From contig JAOZSV010000011.1 in NCBI GenBank assembly GCA_029939505.1, positions 1 to 56,131 on the forward strand: a DNA stretch of 56,131 nt, given 5' to 3'. The notes below the pieces were generated by a model. It saw nothing but the letters and a program-made list of their open reading frames with translations. It did no database searches and had not been told where the DNA came from. Positions 9,801-16,058 of this stretch are shown here, piece by piece. Positions within the stretch are counted from its first letter, which is position 1. Every line of letters starts with the position of its first letter. Source of the DNA: Thiotrichaceae bacterium (GTDB lineage: Bacteria > Pseudomonadota > Gammaproteobacteria > Beggiatoales > Beggiatoaceae). The translations under genes were made by a program, and so were the position numbers.

Positions 9801-10701
9801 GATTATAAAAGCGAATATTTTTAGCGTGTGCCAACGCTTGCCAAGTCGATTCATTAATCGGTTCGCCGCCAATTAAGACAATTTTTGGTGCCGCTTGAGA
9901 CAATAGCCCCGCTGAAATGAGTAATTCCAATTGCGAGGGCGTACAGTCAAACACGTCTATTTGGTGATCCCTAAGATAGTCTAATAGGGCAGTATCTTCA
10001 AAACGGCGCGATTCTGGAATAATATCAAGCGTATGTCCATGCAACAGTTGAATAATCTGTTTGACAGAGGTGTCAAAGGCTAAACTGCCATTTAAACTGA
10101 CTCGCAATGGCGTATTCTGATAATGGCTATAAATACTTTGATAAAGGGCGTTGGAGAGATTTAAAACGGAACGATGTTCAATAGTAACCCCTTTTGGCTT
10201 TCCTGTTGAGCCAGAGGTATAAATCACATAAGCCAGATTTTCCGTTGTCACGCCGCTAACGACATTTTCCTCGCTCCCGATTATCGCCCAGTCTGAATCT
10301 AAGCATATTACCTGCGCCGCTTCTTCAGTAAACCCCCACTTTTTCTGAGTCAATAAGACAGGCACCTGTGCATCTGCCAACATGAAAGCGATACGCTCTT
10401 TGGGATAAGCAGGATCAAGTGGCACATAAGCCCCACCTGCTTTAAGAATCCCCAACAATCCCACTATCATTTCTATAGAGCGTTCCACACAAAGCCCAAC
10501 CAAAACTTCTGGCTCAACGCCAAGCGTTTTGAGATAATGCGCGACTTGATTGGCACGGGCATTTAAAGCGCGGTAGCTTAATTGTTGGTTTTCAAAAACA
10601 ACCGCGATGGCATCGGGTGTGCGCTCTACTTGGGCTTCAAAGCGTTGGTGAAGACATGATGGTAAGTTATTGGTTTTTATAGGGTTATCGTTTTTTGGCA
10701 T
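3847..10701 (-). CDS. Two-module nonribosomal peptide synthetase: A(FkbM)-T-C-A-T-TE-like
   Basis: 2284 residues. A1 (from about 15) has YTSGSTGKPKG near 160. A FkbM-type methyltransferase (about 480-745, motif IFDVGTNIGLFSLF) is inserted before the A10 motif NGKIDRQ near 810. T1 has GGHSLLATRI with its Ser near 869. The C domain (about 935-1390) has HHLITDGW. A2 has YTSGSTGQPKG near 1593. T2 has GGHSLLAVKL near 1980. A thioesterase-like end runs from about 2030. There is no starter C domain, so module 1 loads directly and a dipeptide-sized product is implied. Read by eye, the A1 pocket is D-T-K-D-L-G-L-V-D-K, close to the known Glu code; A2 (D-A-M-H-V-G-G-V-S-K) is not recognised. The terminal domain has GYCGQ where GxSxG is usual, and its Asp and His positions read Gln and Glu. 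Four repeat-derived in-frame insertions are listed separately. No phosphopantetheinyl transferase or transporter is adjacent. Confidence 0.95.
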   Translation of the reverse strand: MPKNDNPIKTNNLPSCLHQRFEAQVERTPDAIAVVFENQQLSYRALNARANQVAHYLKTLGVEPEVLVGLCVERSIEMIVGLLGILKAGGAYVPLDPAYPKERIAFMLADAQVPVLLTQKKWGFTEEAAQVICLDSDWAIIGSEENVVSGVTTENLAYVIYTSGSTGKPKGVTIEHRSVLNLSNALYQSIYSHYQNTPLRVSLNGSLAFDTSVKQIIQLLHGHTLDIIPESRRFEDTALLDYLRDHQIDVFDCTPSQLELLISAGLLSQAAPKIVLIGGEPINESTWQALAHAKNIRFYNLYGPTECTVDATFCDVQSSTKPVIGKALAHVETDILDQQLQSVPVGESGELHIGGVGLARDYLNRPELTAEKFILKPNLTGFKNGSGLVSSDIRLYKTGDLARYLPDGNIEFLGRIDNQVKLRGFRIELGEIETVLAQHPDVQQAVVTVREEIVGDKRLVGYVVPKPSRSPTIASQPRYTLPNNLAIAHLNKNETDFLYEEIFEINAYLKHGITIKDGDCIFDVGTNIGLFSLFTHLSAHNVKVYGFEPNPFVFEKLKLNTALYEVDAKLFNCGLSGETKTANFTFYPKFSFLSGLYADADDEKEIVKSFLHKQPTKNLRGFQNLGGLAKTKNLGGLAPLTQEEELLEELLTDKFKSETFEVPLRTLSEIIKENHIENIDLLKINVEKSEWDVLAGIAEEDWQKIHQIALEVHDIENRLEQVIALFEKQGYHIVVEQDWSLDETAKTNHYIYAIRGSRADLKARQSERALPKLPEPILTTNELRDFLNKRLPDYMVPSAFVLLEALPLTPNGKIDRQALPFPDQSQLNKTDYVVPNNPTEKLLATLFSDVLRVEQIGVHDSFFELGGHSLLATRIISRMREIFQTDVPISVLFDKPTVATLAAYIDSLVPLKSLEPPTIPVEIKNEVLSNEVHTAPLSITQQSFWLFEQLHPNTPTFNIPLAYQLTGKLNFYLLEHALSEIVRRHATLRTHFEVNETSVPQQRIIPPAPYLVKVIDLRREKSETQQVINEEIRRPFDLGQACLWRATVLRLDEEEQILLLIFHHLITDGWTIGLFIEELIGLYAELSCSHHSEYATRSVEEGIPKRSLGTRQQSLETGQRHLGTSQKTRHYRYTDFCRWQEQWLQSEQYQSQMAYWQSQLKGPLPILELPTDYPRPPVQTYQGARQPIIISPSLTTALNQFSHQQGVTLFMTLLAAFKTLLYRYTGQTDLSVGTAAAGRQGIEWENVMGLFINNLVLRTTLSGQTPFVSFLKQVREVALAAYNHQDLPFKNLIDSLQPERELSHNLLFQTFFLLQNFDFPELKLDGLTTTPLNVNTGTVKFDLTLELYEKAEGITGWFEYNTALFSAATMQRMVGHFQTLLESIIAAPETSLSTLRILTEAEHHFVVRSDAHICPTNAFTELAKADIEQSIPERFEQQVRKYPDHIAVQTKHEALTYFSLNERANQVAQTLLKECDSGNIALLFEHEISMIVGIFGVLKAGLTYIPLAPDLPTQRLLYILQDSQASVLLTNNLNWKLAQELRSDILSVINIEEPHPQQEKIRLFRQSAVLPSAVLPSAVLPSAVLPDTLAYILYTSGSTGQPKGVMQNHRNVLHFIRNYTNKLHINAEDKLTLFSAYSFDAAVMDIFGALLNGATLYPINIKEDSLANPVKEFIKKQEMTIYHSTPTVYRHFISTLMEEDRFPKLRLIVLGGEEVYKSDVDLYKQFFSENCLFINGLGPTESTVSLQYFINKQTSNPQQTVPVGYPVDDTEVLLHNEAGEKTELYGEIALKSAYVALGYWQKPEITQAAFLSDGKQRLYRTGDMGRLRTDGCLEFVGRKDAQIKLRGYRIELGEIETILDQQVAVQESLVIVWKDFSDLKRLVAYVVPSSPQEELGEELRRFLKDKLPNYMVPSAFVILDKIPLLPNGKVDRRHLPIPEIDKTRYCAPRNALEQQLTKIWEKILGISPIGIHDNFFDIGGHSLLAVKLLSLIEKHLDKHLPLITLFQAPTIAQLASLLRDENYTISWRILEVVQTQGSRLPFFFLCPTGYARSLVKVLDSNQPVYNINLLGFQRLNQTAPSLEIIAKRYIQEIQTVQPEGPYYVGGYCGQAKLAFELARQLQVQGHKVAFLALIQALPYYPRWPLHQHWHNFLEIGPRYLFLKIQRRWHDFIIRLKRRLLSRLSNNKVTEKNSPYELNSKFLNSYSNALENYVPQPYPVEITLFYQSEWCSKHSVELELAKSVAAGPITLYEIPAKEYDNLFDTPQVEILGKQLKHCLEKKSSD
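5945..6004 (-). repeat. 15-bp tandem repeat x4 inside the NRPS A2 domain
   Basis: Four copies of GGTAGTACAGCRGAT lie in frame, encoding repeated S-A-V-L-P units just upstream of the A3 core LAYILYTSGSTG. The unit length is a multiple of three, so copy-number change would not shift the frame. The insertion lies in the loop before the phosphate-binding motif of the second adenylation domain. Confidence 0.95.
7313..7432 (-). repeat. GGCATTCCCAAAC element (family H) in frame inside the NRPS C domain
   Basis: The segment contains CTCGTTCCCAAACTCCGTTT then GGGAATGCC and GACGCTCCGCGTC, plus two degenerate CTCGTTCCCAAA/GTTTCCAAAC copies. The same element is intergenic at 39682-39907. Here it is translated as part of the C domain, with peptide text EEGIPKRSLGTRQQSLETGQ. 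It is placed in the loop just before the conserved YRYTDFCRWQEQWL segment, adding roughly 35 residues relative to typical C domains. Confidence 0.85.
8789..8857 (-). repeat. ACCTCCGAGGT palindrome in frame inside the NRPS methyltransferase domain
   Basis: A half copy (CCAAACCTCCGAGGTTTTT) at 8789 is followed by a full palindrome at 8817-8857 (CCAAACCTCCGAGGTTTTGG / AAACCTCGGAGGTTTTTT). On the coding strand it reads KNLRGFQNLGGLAKTKNLGG in the FkbM-type domain, about residues 615-638. The same hairpin family forms the array at 27.7-28.1 kb, with T in place of C at the centre. Confidence 0.9.
9541..9577 (-). repeat. ACCTGACAGGT-type palindrome (degenerate left arm) inside the NRPS A1 domain
   Basis: AAACCTGATCCGTTTTTAAA plus ACCTGTCAGGTTT matches the intergenic AAACCTGACAGG/CCTGTCAGGTTT hairpins, with four changed bases in the left arm. 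It encodes NLTGFKNGSGL between the end of the A6 region and LYKTGDL (A7), about residues 375-387, a position expected to be a surface loop. Confidence 0.8.
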
Positions 10702-10735
10702 TTTGTATTCTGTTTCCGTTCAAAAGCGTAGAAGC

Positions 10736-10818
10736 GTAGGGTGGGTAGGAGTGAAACGGCACCATTCTTCAATTAATTATGATTGCGGTGGGTTTCGCTG
10801 TCGCTCTACCCACCCTAC
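10736..10818. repeat. GTAGGGTGGGTAG inverted repeat
   Basis: The ends GTAGGGTGGGTAG and CTACCCACCCTAC face each other around a loop containing GTGGGTTTCGC. A second copy lies at 22517-22593 inside another element. It sits in the 200-base gap upstream of the NRPS. The rest of this gap shows nothing else I can name. Confidence 0.8.
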
Positions 10819-10902
10819 AGCCCCTACAGCCCTGAATACGTTATATTTGGATGAGCATACTTGCGTGTATGCCCAATACGATATGGCATTGGATCAACCA
10901 TA

Positions 10903-11532
10903 TCAACCCATCAATACCCCTAATCGCTTTAAAAAACCAGAAGCCTGCTTATGATCTATCATACTTTCAAGCTGATGTCGGATAGAACGCAAACATTCTA
11001 TGATGATTATTGCCTTGGGATTAGGTGAGGTTTCCTGAGTTTCTATCGTTTGTATGTCAGCCTGAAGTTCTGCCTGTTGTTCTTTTGATAATTCGAGCTG
11101 ATGGCTTGATGACTTTAAGGATTCAATAAACGCCTTAATGGTATTCGTGTCAAGTGACAGATGACTCTGTGAGTCATCAAGAAAATCATCAGGTTCAGGT
11201 AAATAATCCAGCGGAATATCATGACAAGAAAGCGTTGTAATCTCAACTTCTTTGTTTTTATCCACCGTCACCAAAAATACATACCCTTCTTCTGAGTGCA
11301 AAAAGGACTCTCTAATAGCAATATTGCCCATTTTAAACAGATTATATCTCTCGTGGCTAATTTGAACATAAAGCCAAGAAGAGGATTTTTCTGTTTCATC
11401 TACCCAAAAAACCAGATAGAGTTGTCCAGATTTGGAAATACAACTATAAAAGCGTGGTCCATCAAAGTAGTCAAAGACTTCAAGCGGCTTTAGATTTTGG
11501 AGAGTGTCTTTTAAATAATGTTCATTTAGCAT
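10903..11532 (-). CDS. Uncharacterised protein, third gene behind the ATPase/nuclease-like pair
   Basis: 209 residues; function not recognised. The N-terminal half is rich in short beta-type segments (YLVFWVDET, SSWLYVQIS, EGYVFLVTVDK) and the C-terminal half is helical and charged, ending QASGFLKRLGVLMG. It faintly resembles the DUF6575 type of short accessory proteins, but I would not rely on that. It lies 35 bases downstream of the nuclease-like gene on the same strand and may be co-transcribed with it and the ATPase. Whether it is an effector, an immunity protein or unrelated cannot be told from sequence. Confidence 0.7.
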   Translation of the reverse strand: MLNEHYLKDTLQNLKPLEVFDYFDGPRFYSCISKSGQLYLVFWVDETEKSSSWLYVQISHERYNLFKMGNIAIRESFLHSEEGYVFLVTVDKNKEVEITTLSCHDIPLDYLPEPDDFLDDSQSHLSLDTNTIKAFIESLKSSSHQLELSKEQQAELQADIQTIETQETSPNPKAIIIIECLRSIRHQLESMIDHKQASGFLKRLGVLMG

Positions 11533-11567
11533 TTTCGTTCACCACTTTAAAATAAGTGTATCAAATG

Positions 11568-12161
11568 CTAAGAGTCCGTCGTTAAATCACTCCATTGAAT
11601 ATTATTATAACTGGCTTTATTACATTTATATTTAATAATGTATGAGGGGTAATTTTTCATCTTTTCCTTAACAGGTTGTGGTTCAGCCCTTATGTTTTTG
11701 GGAATCCTAATTGCACGGTTTTTATGAAACAAAACAAACCACAGATTTTTTATTTCAACCTTTTCTTCTTCATAAAAGGTATTGAATAGAGCCACCAAAT
11801 AGTCTATGAACAGTTTGGTATTGATTAATTGTGTTTCGTATTGAATGGGAGTAGGATTTTTGGACTTTAATTCACAACAAGCTATATTCAGTTGATTGCC
11901 ATCATAGTGAATGATCACAGCATCACAGTTTTTATTGATTTTATCGTTCTCACTATTGAGAAACTGATTCCGGCTTTGTTTCCACTTATCGGCATTGATT
12001 TTCACCCATTTATCGGGGCTGAAAGCAAACACATTATTGGGCAAGTCTCGAAGAGTCACTTCCCGTAATGTGTCACTTTCTGTCTGCCTCTCTTCCAGCG
12101 TCACCGCATTATTTTCAACTTTCAACCAAAGTTCTGGATTAACGAGATTTTGTAATTTCAT
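11568..12161 (-). CDS. Small PD-(D/E)XK-like protein coupled to an OLD-type ATPase
   Basis: 197 residues. A plausible nuclease core is KNCDAVIIHYDG followed by IACCELKS: Asp, about 13 residues, then Glu-x-Lys, the spacing of PD-(D/E)XK enzymes, followed by helices. Its ATG overlaps the TGA of the upstream ATPase (ATGA), which indicates translational coupling. ATPase plus small nuclease pairs are typical of anti-phage systems such as Septu, Gabija or PARIS. This protein does not look like the HNH protein PtuB, the helicase GajB or the AriB family, so the pairing may be a separate type. The nuclease call rests on motif reading only. Confidence 0.8.
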   Translation of the reverse strand: MKLQNLVNPELWLKVENNAVTLEERQTESDTLREVTLRDLPNNVFAFSPDKWVKINADKWKQSRNQFLNSENDKINKNCDAVIIHYDGNQLNIACCELKSKNPTPIQYETQLINTKLFIDYLVALFNTFYEEEKVEIKNLWFVLFHKNRAIRIPKNIRAEPQPVKEKMKNYPSYIIKYKCNKASYNNIQWSDLTTDS

Positions 12162-13501
12162 TGAATCGGCTTATTAGTGAGTGCAGACGCTATTTTATCC
12201 GATGTTTCATTAATCTGAACAATTGCGTCATCAAAACCACTTTTTATCATACCAAGTTCATCAGTATCAACCCGTGAAAGGGTGCCATTATCAGCAATAT
12301 ACGCCCTTAAATCGTCTTCGTGTAAAATGTCATCTGGCGTATAACCAAACTCATTCATCAGGGCTTCCTTGTTTGGAAAATCATCGGCAAGCATTAATAA
12401 ATTATTCAATTCCTTAATAATGTAATCACTGTGTGTTGTGATAAATACTTTGATACCATTATTAATTAATCTCACCAACAATCGCGCTATTTTGATTTGA
12501 TTGCCGGGATGCAAATTGAGTTCGGGTTCATCTATAAATAAAATGTCTCCTTTATTGGCTCCGTGCTTGAGCCATAAATGTAAATCAGCAACTGCGCGTA
12601 CTGAAGTTGAAGACATATAATAAGGCAATGCTTGATGGGTGGTTTTATCTATCACCACCTTCTGCCCTTCTATTATTTCATATTGCACTCCCAACATTTC
12701 TTCAATGTAAGCCGTCAATTCTGGTTTTTCTTCTTTCAGAAAACTATTTGACTTAATGACATTGCTACTATTCCTAGCAAAATCAATATTGTCTTGAAGG
12801 GGTAACGCAAAACGAGAAACATTCTCGTCTAATAACCCTAAATCACGAGTATTGGTTAATGTCGTTATCAAATCACTGCGGTTTTTATCCAATTCCTTTT
12901 GAAATTGTTGTATGCCAGTTCTTTCAGCCGTTAGGATAAATGGGCGCGGAAAATTTTTTAACACCATTAAATCAAATAGAATCGCCTGAATAAAATAATT
13001 GATATTTTGTTCATCATCACTATTTTGGGTTATCGTCAAAACAGGGCTATTTTCATTCTTTAAAGCTTGGATCACCCCTTTGTTAGATTGACTTATTTTT
13101 CCATATTGTTCTGAATAATCAATCCGTTTTTCTATCCCAATCTTAAATTCAGTTCCCACAAATTCGTCAGCATTGGCACTGAAAACCTCTTTTAATCTTG
13201 GCGTGTAAAGTTGCCCCAATTGTGTAGCAATCTCATTTCGATATTGTTCAAATTCCCTCAAATCAACATTAACAACGCCCTTTTCTTTTAATTCTGTTAA
13301 GAGCCTTTCTTTCAGAGGCAGTGAGTTTAAATAATTTGCAAGTCCTTGAAACCACGGAGAAAAAAGTGATTTTAAAAAACCATACAAAGAGTAAGCAATA
13401 TAAGTTTTTCCCCGATTATTTTCACCACAAATCACGGTTAACTTGCCAAGTTCGATTTTAGCCTGATTAATGGCACCGATATTTTTAAGTTCAAAATACA
13501 T
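12158..13501 (-). CDS. OLD/AAA_15-type ATPase, probable defence-associated sensor
   Basis: 447 residues with SMC/ABC-like ATPase features: Walker A GENNRGKT (about 26-33), a signature-like SSTSVRAVADL, Walker B ILFIDEPELNLHP, and the H-loop FITTHSDYIIKEL. The central insert (about 60-300) is helical. Such ATPases work with a nuclease partner in phage-sensing complexes or within one chain as OLD nucleases. No TOPRIM domain is visible here, so the partner at 11568-12161 is the likely effector. The start at 13501 is the first in-frame ATG and the FELKNIGAINQAKIELG opening is characteristic. A family-B miniature element at 13521-13657 lies between it and a 40-base upstream sequence shared with the other ATPase. 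Confidence 0.9.
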   Translation of the reverse strand: MYFELKNIGAINQAKIELGKLTVICGENNRGKTYIAYSLYGFLKSLFSPWFQGLANYLNSLPLKERLLTELKEKGVVNVDLREFEQYRNEIATQLGQLYTPRLKEVFSANADEFVGTEFKIGIEKRIDYSEQYGKISQSNKGVIQALKNENSPVLTITQNSDDEQNINYFIQAILFDLMVLKNFPRPFILTAERTGIQQFQKELDKNRSDLITTLTNTRDLGLLDENVSRFALPLQDNIDFARNSSNVIKSNSFLKEEKPELTAYIEEMLGVQYEIIEGQKVVIDKTTHQALPYYMSSTSVRAVADLHLWLKHGANKGDILFIDEPELNLHPGNQIKIARLLVRLINNGIKVFITTHSDYIIKELNNLLMLADDFPNKEALMNEFGYTPDDILHEDDLRAYIADNGTLSRVDTDELGMIKSGFDDAIVQINETSDKIASALTNKPIQ

Positions 13502-13520
13502 TTTCTGTTAGCCTTTAAAT

Positions 13521-13657
13521 GAACCTATCCCACTATTCAAAAATGCAAAATAATGAATAAAAATAGTTGGTTTTTTGACCAAAAAACGAGGTTAAAGAAA
13601 TCCGATTTTTTCTAAAAATCGGATTTCTAGGCTCAAAACGAATAGTGGGATAGGTTC
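13521..13657. mobile_element. Family B miniature element, copy 1
   Basis: Perfect 18-base inverted ends: GAACCTATCCCACTATTC and its complement. The core holds the AAATCCGATTTTTT...AAAATCGGATTT hairpin. A second copy with the same ends lies at 31977-32098, inside the mla operon. It separates the ATPase at 12158-13501 from its upstream sequence, and the palindromic core may act as a terminator or RNA structure there. Confidence 0.9.
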
Positions 13658-13712
13658 ATGGTTTATTCCAAGTGTGATAATAATATAGCAAAAATTTTAT
13701 GCCGTTTCTACG

Positions 13713-13752
13713 CTTGCTCCTAATTGTGAAAAATCAGGTCTCGCGCTTATTC
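13713..13752 (-). repeat. 40-base sequence shared upstream of both ATPase genes
   Basis: TTGCTCCTAATTGTGAAAAA followed by TCAGGTCTCGCGCTTATTCC matches 19152-19191 at 38 of 40 positions. At the 19-kb copy it lies 10 bases upstream of the ATPase gene 18104-19141 and includes AGGAG, a possible ribosome-binding site. Here it faces the other ATPase gene across a family-B element. Confidence 0.75.
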
Positions 13753-13801
13753 CTTCAAAAAATCCGTTTATTCCGTCAATCCGTTGTACTCAGATGGAGA
13801 C

Positions 13802-13837
13802 AAAAAAAAAGCCCCGTAGCATAAAACTACAGGGCTA
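13802..13837 (-). terminator. Rho-independent terminator, minus strand
   Basis: On the minus strand, AGCCCTGTAG, loop TTTTATG, CTACGGGGCT is followed by a run of nine T. A second version at 14907-14941 ends a duplicated gene tail in the same way. Confidence 0.75.
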
Positions 13838-13844
13838 TTTTAAT

Positions 13845-14065
13845 TTAATTATCCCAAATCAACAACCCATCAGGATCGTTTTTATTATCGTTTTTATTGA
13901 GGATATAGCATTTCCCGATTGAATAAATGACCTCATGAAACCTTCAAGGTTTTGGAAACCTTGAAGGTTTTTTACTATTTTTGTACTGCACCTAATCGGG
14001 AAACGCTATAACGCGATTACTCAGGAGTGACTTCATTATAAATAATGAAACAACGAACTACAAAT
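13845..14065 (-). pseudogene. 3' remnant of an unidentified gene, copy 1, interrupted by a miniature element
   Basis: The minus-strand text GFVVRCFIIYNEVTPE-stop, followed in copy 2 in the same frame by LNKNDNKNDPDGLLIWDN-stop, has no upstream start and is closed by a stop. It is followed by a terminator. A close copy of this tail plus terminator is at 14907-15070. Copy 1 differs chiefly by the family-F element inserted at 13906-14008. The parent protein is not identifiable. Part of the 709-base gap between the ATPase and the next gene. Confidence 0.4.
13906..14008. mobile_element. Family F miniature element with TA target duplication
   Basis: Ends TAGCATTTCCCGATT and AATCGGGAAACGCTA are inverted (one mismatch) and flanked by TA on both sides (13904-13905 and 14009-14010), as in Tc1/mariner-IS630 insertions. 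The core is the palindrome AAACCTTCAAGG...CCTTGAAGGTTT (13938-13970). The duplicated sequence at 15001-15020 lacks the element, giving a near-empty site. A lone related end is at 55940-55955. Confidence 0.9.
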
Positions 14066-14210
14066 CCACTAAGTCAATGGCATTGACTGTGCCAGTCCTT
14101 AATATAGGTTGTCCTTAGCAAGAAGTGTAAGTGGTATTTGAAGTAAAAAGGTTTCGATTCGAATAGCCTCGAATGTTTTTTCTTCAAAATTTAGCCTCGA
14201 AAGTGATTTC

Positions 14211-14813
14211 CTATTTTAATTTGACCATTTCCACTAAAATAGCAACAATTTTTTGAACTTCATTTGCGTAGTATTTGACGGTGTCAATATACGCGGTTTC
14301 TCCCACTAATTTCATAAATTTCCATTCGTCACCTATTGTCACGGCACCATAAATACAGGCGATTGTATCGCCTTCTCTTTCATTCAAGATGGCAGCGGCA
14401 ACCATTTCCGCGATACATTGACCAAGTCTATCCGTGATATTTTCATTTTTGGCTTCCACTATTGTGACAACTGGTGTCTCTAAATAAAATTGTTCAGTAG
14501 AACGGCTCAAGATAAAATCACAATAACCACTTAATCCCCTATCTTTATCAACTGTAAACTCAATGCCGGAAAAAAAACTGATTTCATTTTTGAGTTGCTC
14601 TTTGACTTCCAACAAGATATTTGCAATGATCAACTCAGAGCGTGCTTTTTCCGTATTAATAGCCAGAGCAAGTGGAATATTTCGTTTGAGCATGATTTCC
14701 AGAAATTGACTAATTTCAATACCTTCAATGTTAGGAAAAAGCACTTCATTCTCAATAATCTTGATCTTGAGATCAGATTTGACTCGTTTTAAAGTAAAAT
14801 CACTATATGCCAT
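14211..14813 (-). CDS. PD-(D/E)XK nuclease-like protein, paralogue 1
   Basis: 200 residues. The core GYCDFILS...VVTIVEAKNENI (Asp, about 20 residues, Glu-x-Lys) with the upstream NTEKARSELIIANILLEV helix is the HsdR-N-like restriction-endonuclease fold found in many cyanobacterial and Beggiatoa proteins. It is about half identical to the protein at 36437-37051 and more distantly related to 15114-15716. Nuclease activity is inferred from fold only; no methyltransferase or specificity gene is present, so a type I restriction role is unlikely. It sits between two duplicated gene tails within the minus-strand block. Confidence 0.85.
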   Translation of the reverse strand: MAYSDFTLKRVKSDLKIKIIENEVLFPNIEGIEISQFLEIMLKRNIPLALAINTEKARSELIIANILLEVKEQLKNEISFFSGIEFTVDKDRGLSGYCDFILSRSTEQFYLETPVVTIVEAKNENITDRLGQCIAEMVAAAILNEREGDTIACIYGAVTIGDEWKFMKLVGETAYIDTVKYYANEVQKIVAILVEMVKLK

Positions 14814-14906
14814 CGTTTTTTTTACCCATTCATTGTTGTCGTGTAATTACCCATTCCCTTTAAAGAATTCGTTTATTCCGTCAATCCGTTGTACTCATTA
14901 TGAAGA

Positions 14907-14941
14907 CAAAAAAAAGCCCTGTAGTTTTATGCGACAGGGCT
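14907..14941 (-). terminator. Rho-independent terminator, minus strand, second copy
   Basis: On the minus strand, AGCCCTGTCGCATAAAACTA then CAGGGCT forms an 8-9 bp stem followed by an uninterrupted T run. It is the homologue of the terminator at 13802-13837 and follows the same gene tail. Confidence 0.75.
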
Positions 14942-14949
14942 ATTTTAAT

Positions 14950-15070
14950 TTAATTATCCCAAATCAACAACCCATCAGGATCGTTTTTATTATCGTTTTT
15001 ATTGAGGATATGTGATTACTCAGGAGTTACTTCATTATAAATAATGAAACAACGATCTACAAATCCAAAT
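14950..15070 (-). pseudogene. 3' remnant of an unidentified gene, copy 2 (no element insertion)
   Basis: Nearly the same sequence as 13845-14065 but without the family-F element. It has the tail FVDRCFIIYNEVTPE-stop and the in-frame continuation NKNDPDGLLIWDN-stop before the terminator. It lacks a start. This copy together with the terminator fills the gap between the two PD-(D/E)XK-like genes. Confidence 0.4.
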
Positions 15071-15113
15071 CAATCAGCAAATCCAAATCAATCCGCTCAG
15101 ATTTGATGCCCTA

Positions 15114-15716
15114 TTAAGCAAGTTCTTTAATCGTCATCTCAAAAAGAGCGTTCAAAAAACTAAATAACTTAGATAATTCTGTGACAGTCAAACTATCGGT
15201 ATTTTTAGTAAAAGTATTGCCATTTAACTTCCCAAATTCCCATAATTTTCCATCTGTCACTATTCCGTAAACCGATTTTTCAGACTGATTAAGATTTTTT
15301 GCGGCAATTAATTCAGATAAGCATTGTGCCCATCCCTGTTCAAAGTCGTTTTTTTTCGCCTCAACAACAATAAGCAATGGACATTCTAACATTGTTTTCC
15401 CAAGTTCTGATTTTTTGGAAACAATATAATCTGGAGTGCCGTTCAATTTTTCGTCATAAGAAATTGATTTTTGTATCCAAAGTGATGTCTTTTGGTAATA
15501 ATGTTTATAAACTTCTCTTAATATCGGAAAAATAATAATTTCACATCTCGCTGCTTCGGATGAAAATATATCCAGATTTTGTTGGTTAAATTCAAATTCA
15601 GCAATAAAAGTTTCAGAGGATTTATAAGTTTTCTGAACGACAAAATTAGCCTCTTGGTATTTAATTTGATACTCTGCTTGTACTTGTGAAATGGTTTTAT
15701 AGTCGCTGAATGCCAT
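15114..15716 (-). CDS. PD-(D/E)XK nuclease-like protein, paralogue 2
   Basis: 200 residues, related to 14211-14813 by the opening MAFSDYKTISQV and by the core GTPDYIVSKKS...LLIVVEAKKNDF, which keeps Asp and Glu-x-Lys. The C-terminal half (SVYGIVTDGKLWEFGKL) matches the common tail of HsdR-N-like proteins. The second paralogue is highly diverged, so the two are not a recent tandem duplication even though the sequences between them are duplicated. Its substrate and partners are unknown. Confidence 0.85.
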   Translation of the reverse strand: MAFSDYKTISQVQAEYQIKYQEANFVVQKTYKSSETFIAEFEFNQQNLDIFSSEAARCEIIIFPILREVYKHYYQKTSLWIQKSISYDEKLNGTPDYIVSKKSELGKTMLECPLLIVVEAKKNDFEQGWAQCLSELIAAKNLNQSEKSVYGIVTDGKLWEFGKLNGNTFTKNTDSLTVTELSKLFSFLNALFEMTIKELA

Positions 15717-15751
15717 GATATATTTTATATTTGTAAGAACCTATTATTAAC

Positions 15752-15842
15752 TGATGTTACGCAAAGCGATTCTATTCGAGCTTAGAAATCTTTGAAAAAA
15801 TCGGATTTCTTAAACATTTTTGAAACATAATGCGTAACATCA
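15752..15842. mobile_element. Family C miniature element, copy 1
   Basis: Perfect 12-base inverted ends TGATGTTACGCA / TGCGTAACATCA around GCGATTCTATTCGAGCTTAG and a GAAATC...GATTTC hairpin. Copy 2 at 32631-32735 shares the ends and the same interior. The rest of the 342-base gap (15843-16058) shows only a weak terminator-like hairpin. Confidence 0.9.
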
Positions 15843-15991
15843 ATTATTAAAACACACTTGATTCAAGAAATCCAGTGATTTGTTTTAATGCCTATTAACC
15901 ATGCAAACAATAAGCCAATTTATAACTATTTGTTTTTTAAGGAATTGATAATTTTGAGTCACAAAAAACAATGCAAAATGCAACGCAAAAA

Positions 15992-16022
15992 GCAAAAAAA
16001 AAGGCAACTTGCGAAAGCCTTC
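15992..16022 (-). terminator. Possible terminator downstream of the 16.1-kb gene
   Basis: On the minus strand AAGGCTTTCGCAAGTTGCCTT (imperfect stem AAGGC/GCCTT) is followed by a nine-T run, 37 bases past the stop of the gene at 16059. The short stem makes this tentative. Confidence 0.45.
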
Positions 16023-16058
16023 ATTTAATGGGATTGATTTCTGGTTTTTACCGTTGTC

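Noticed and set aside
10702-10902. Possible tRNA or small RNA gene
   Set aside because: The dyad is the GTAGGGTGGGTAG repeat, present twice in the window; there is no cloverleaf or TTCRA arm.
12158-13501. Full OLD nuclease (ATPase plus TOPRIM)
   Set aside because: The protein ends about 80 residues after the H-loop without a TOPRIM-type Glu and DxD segment.
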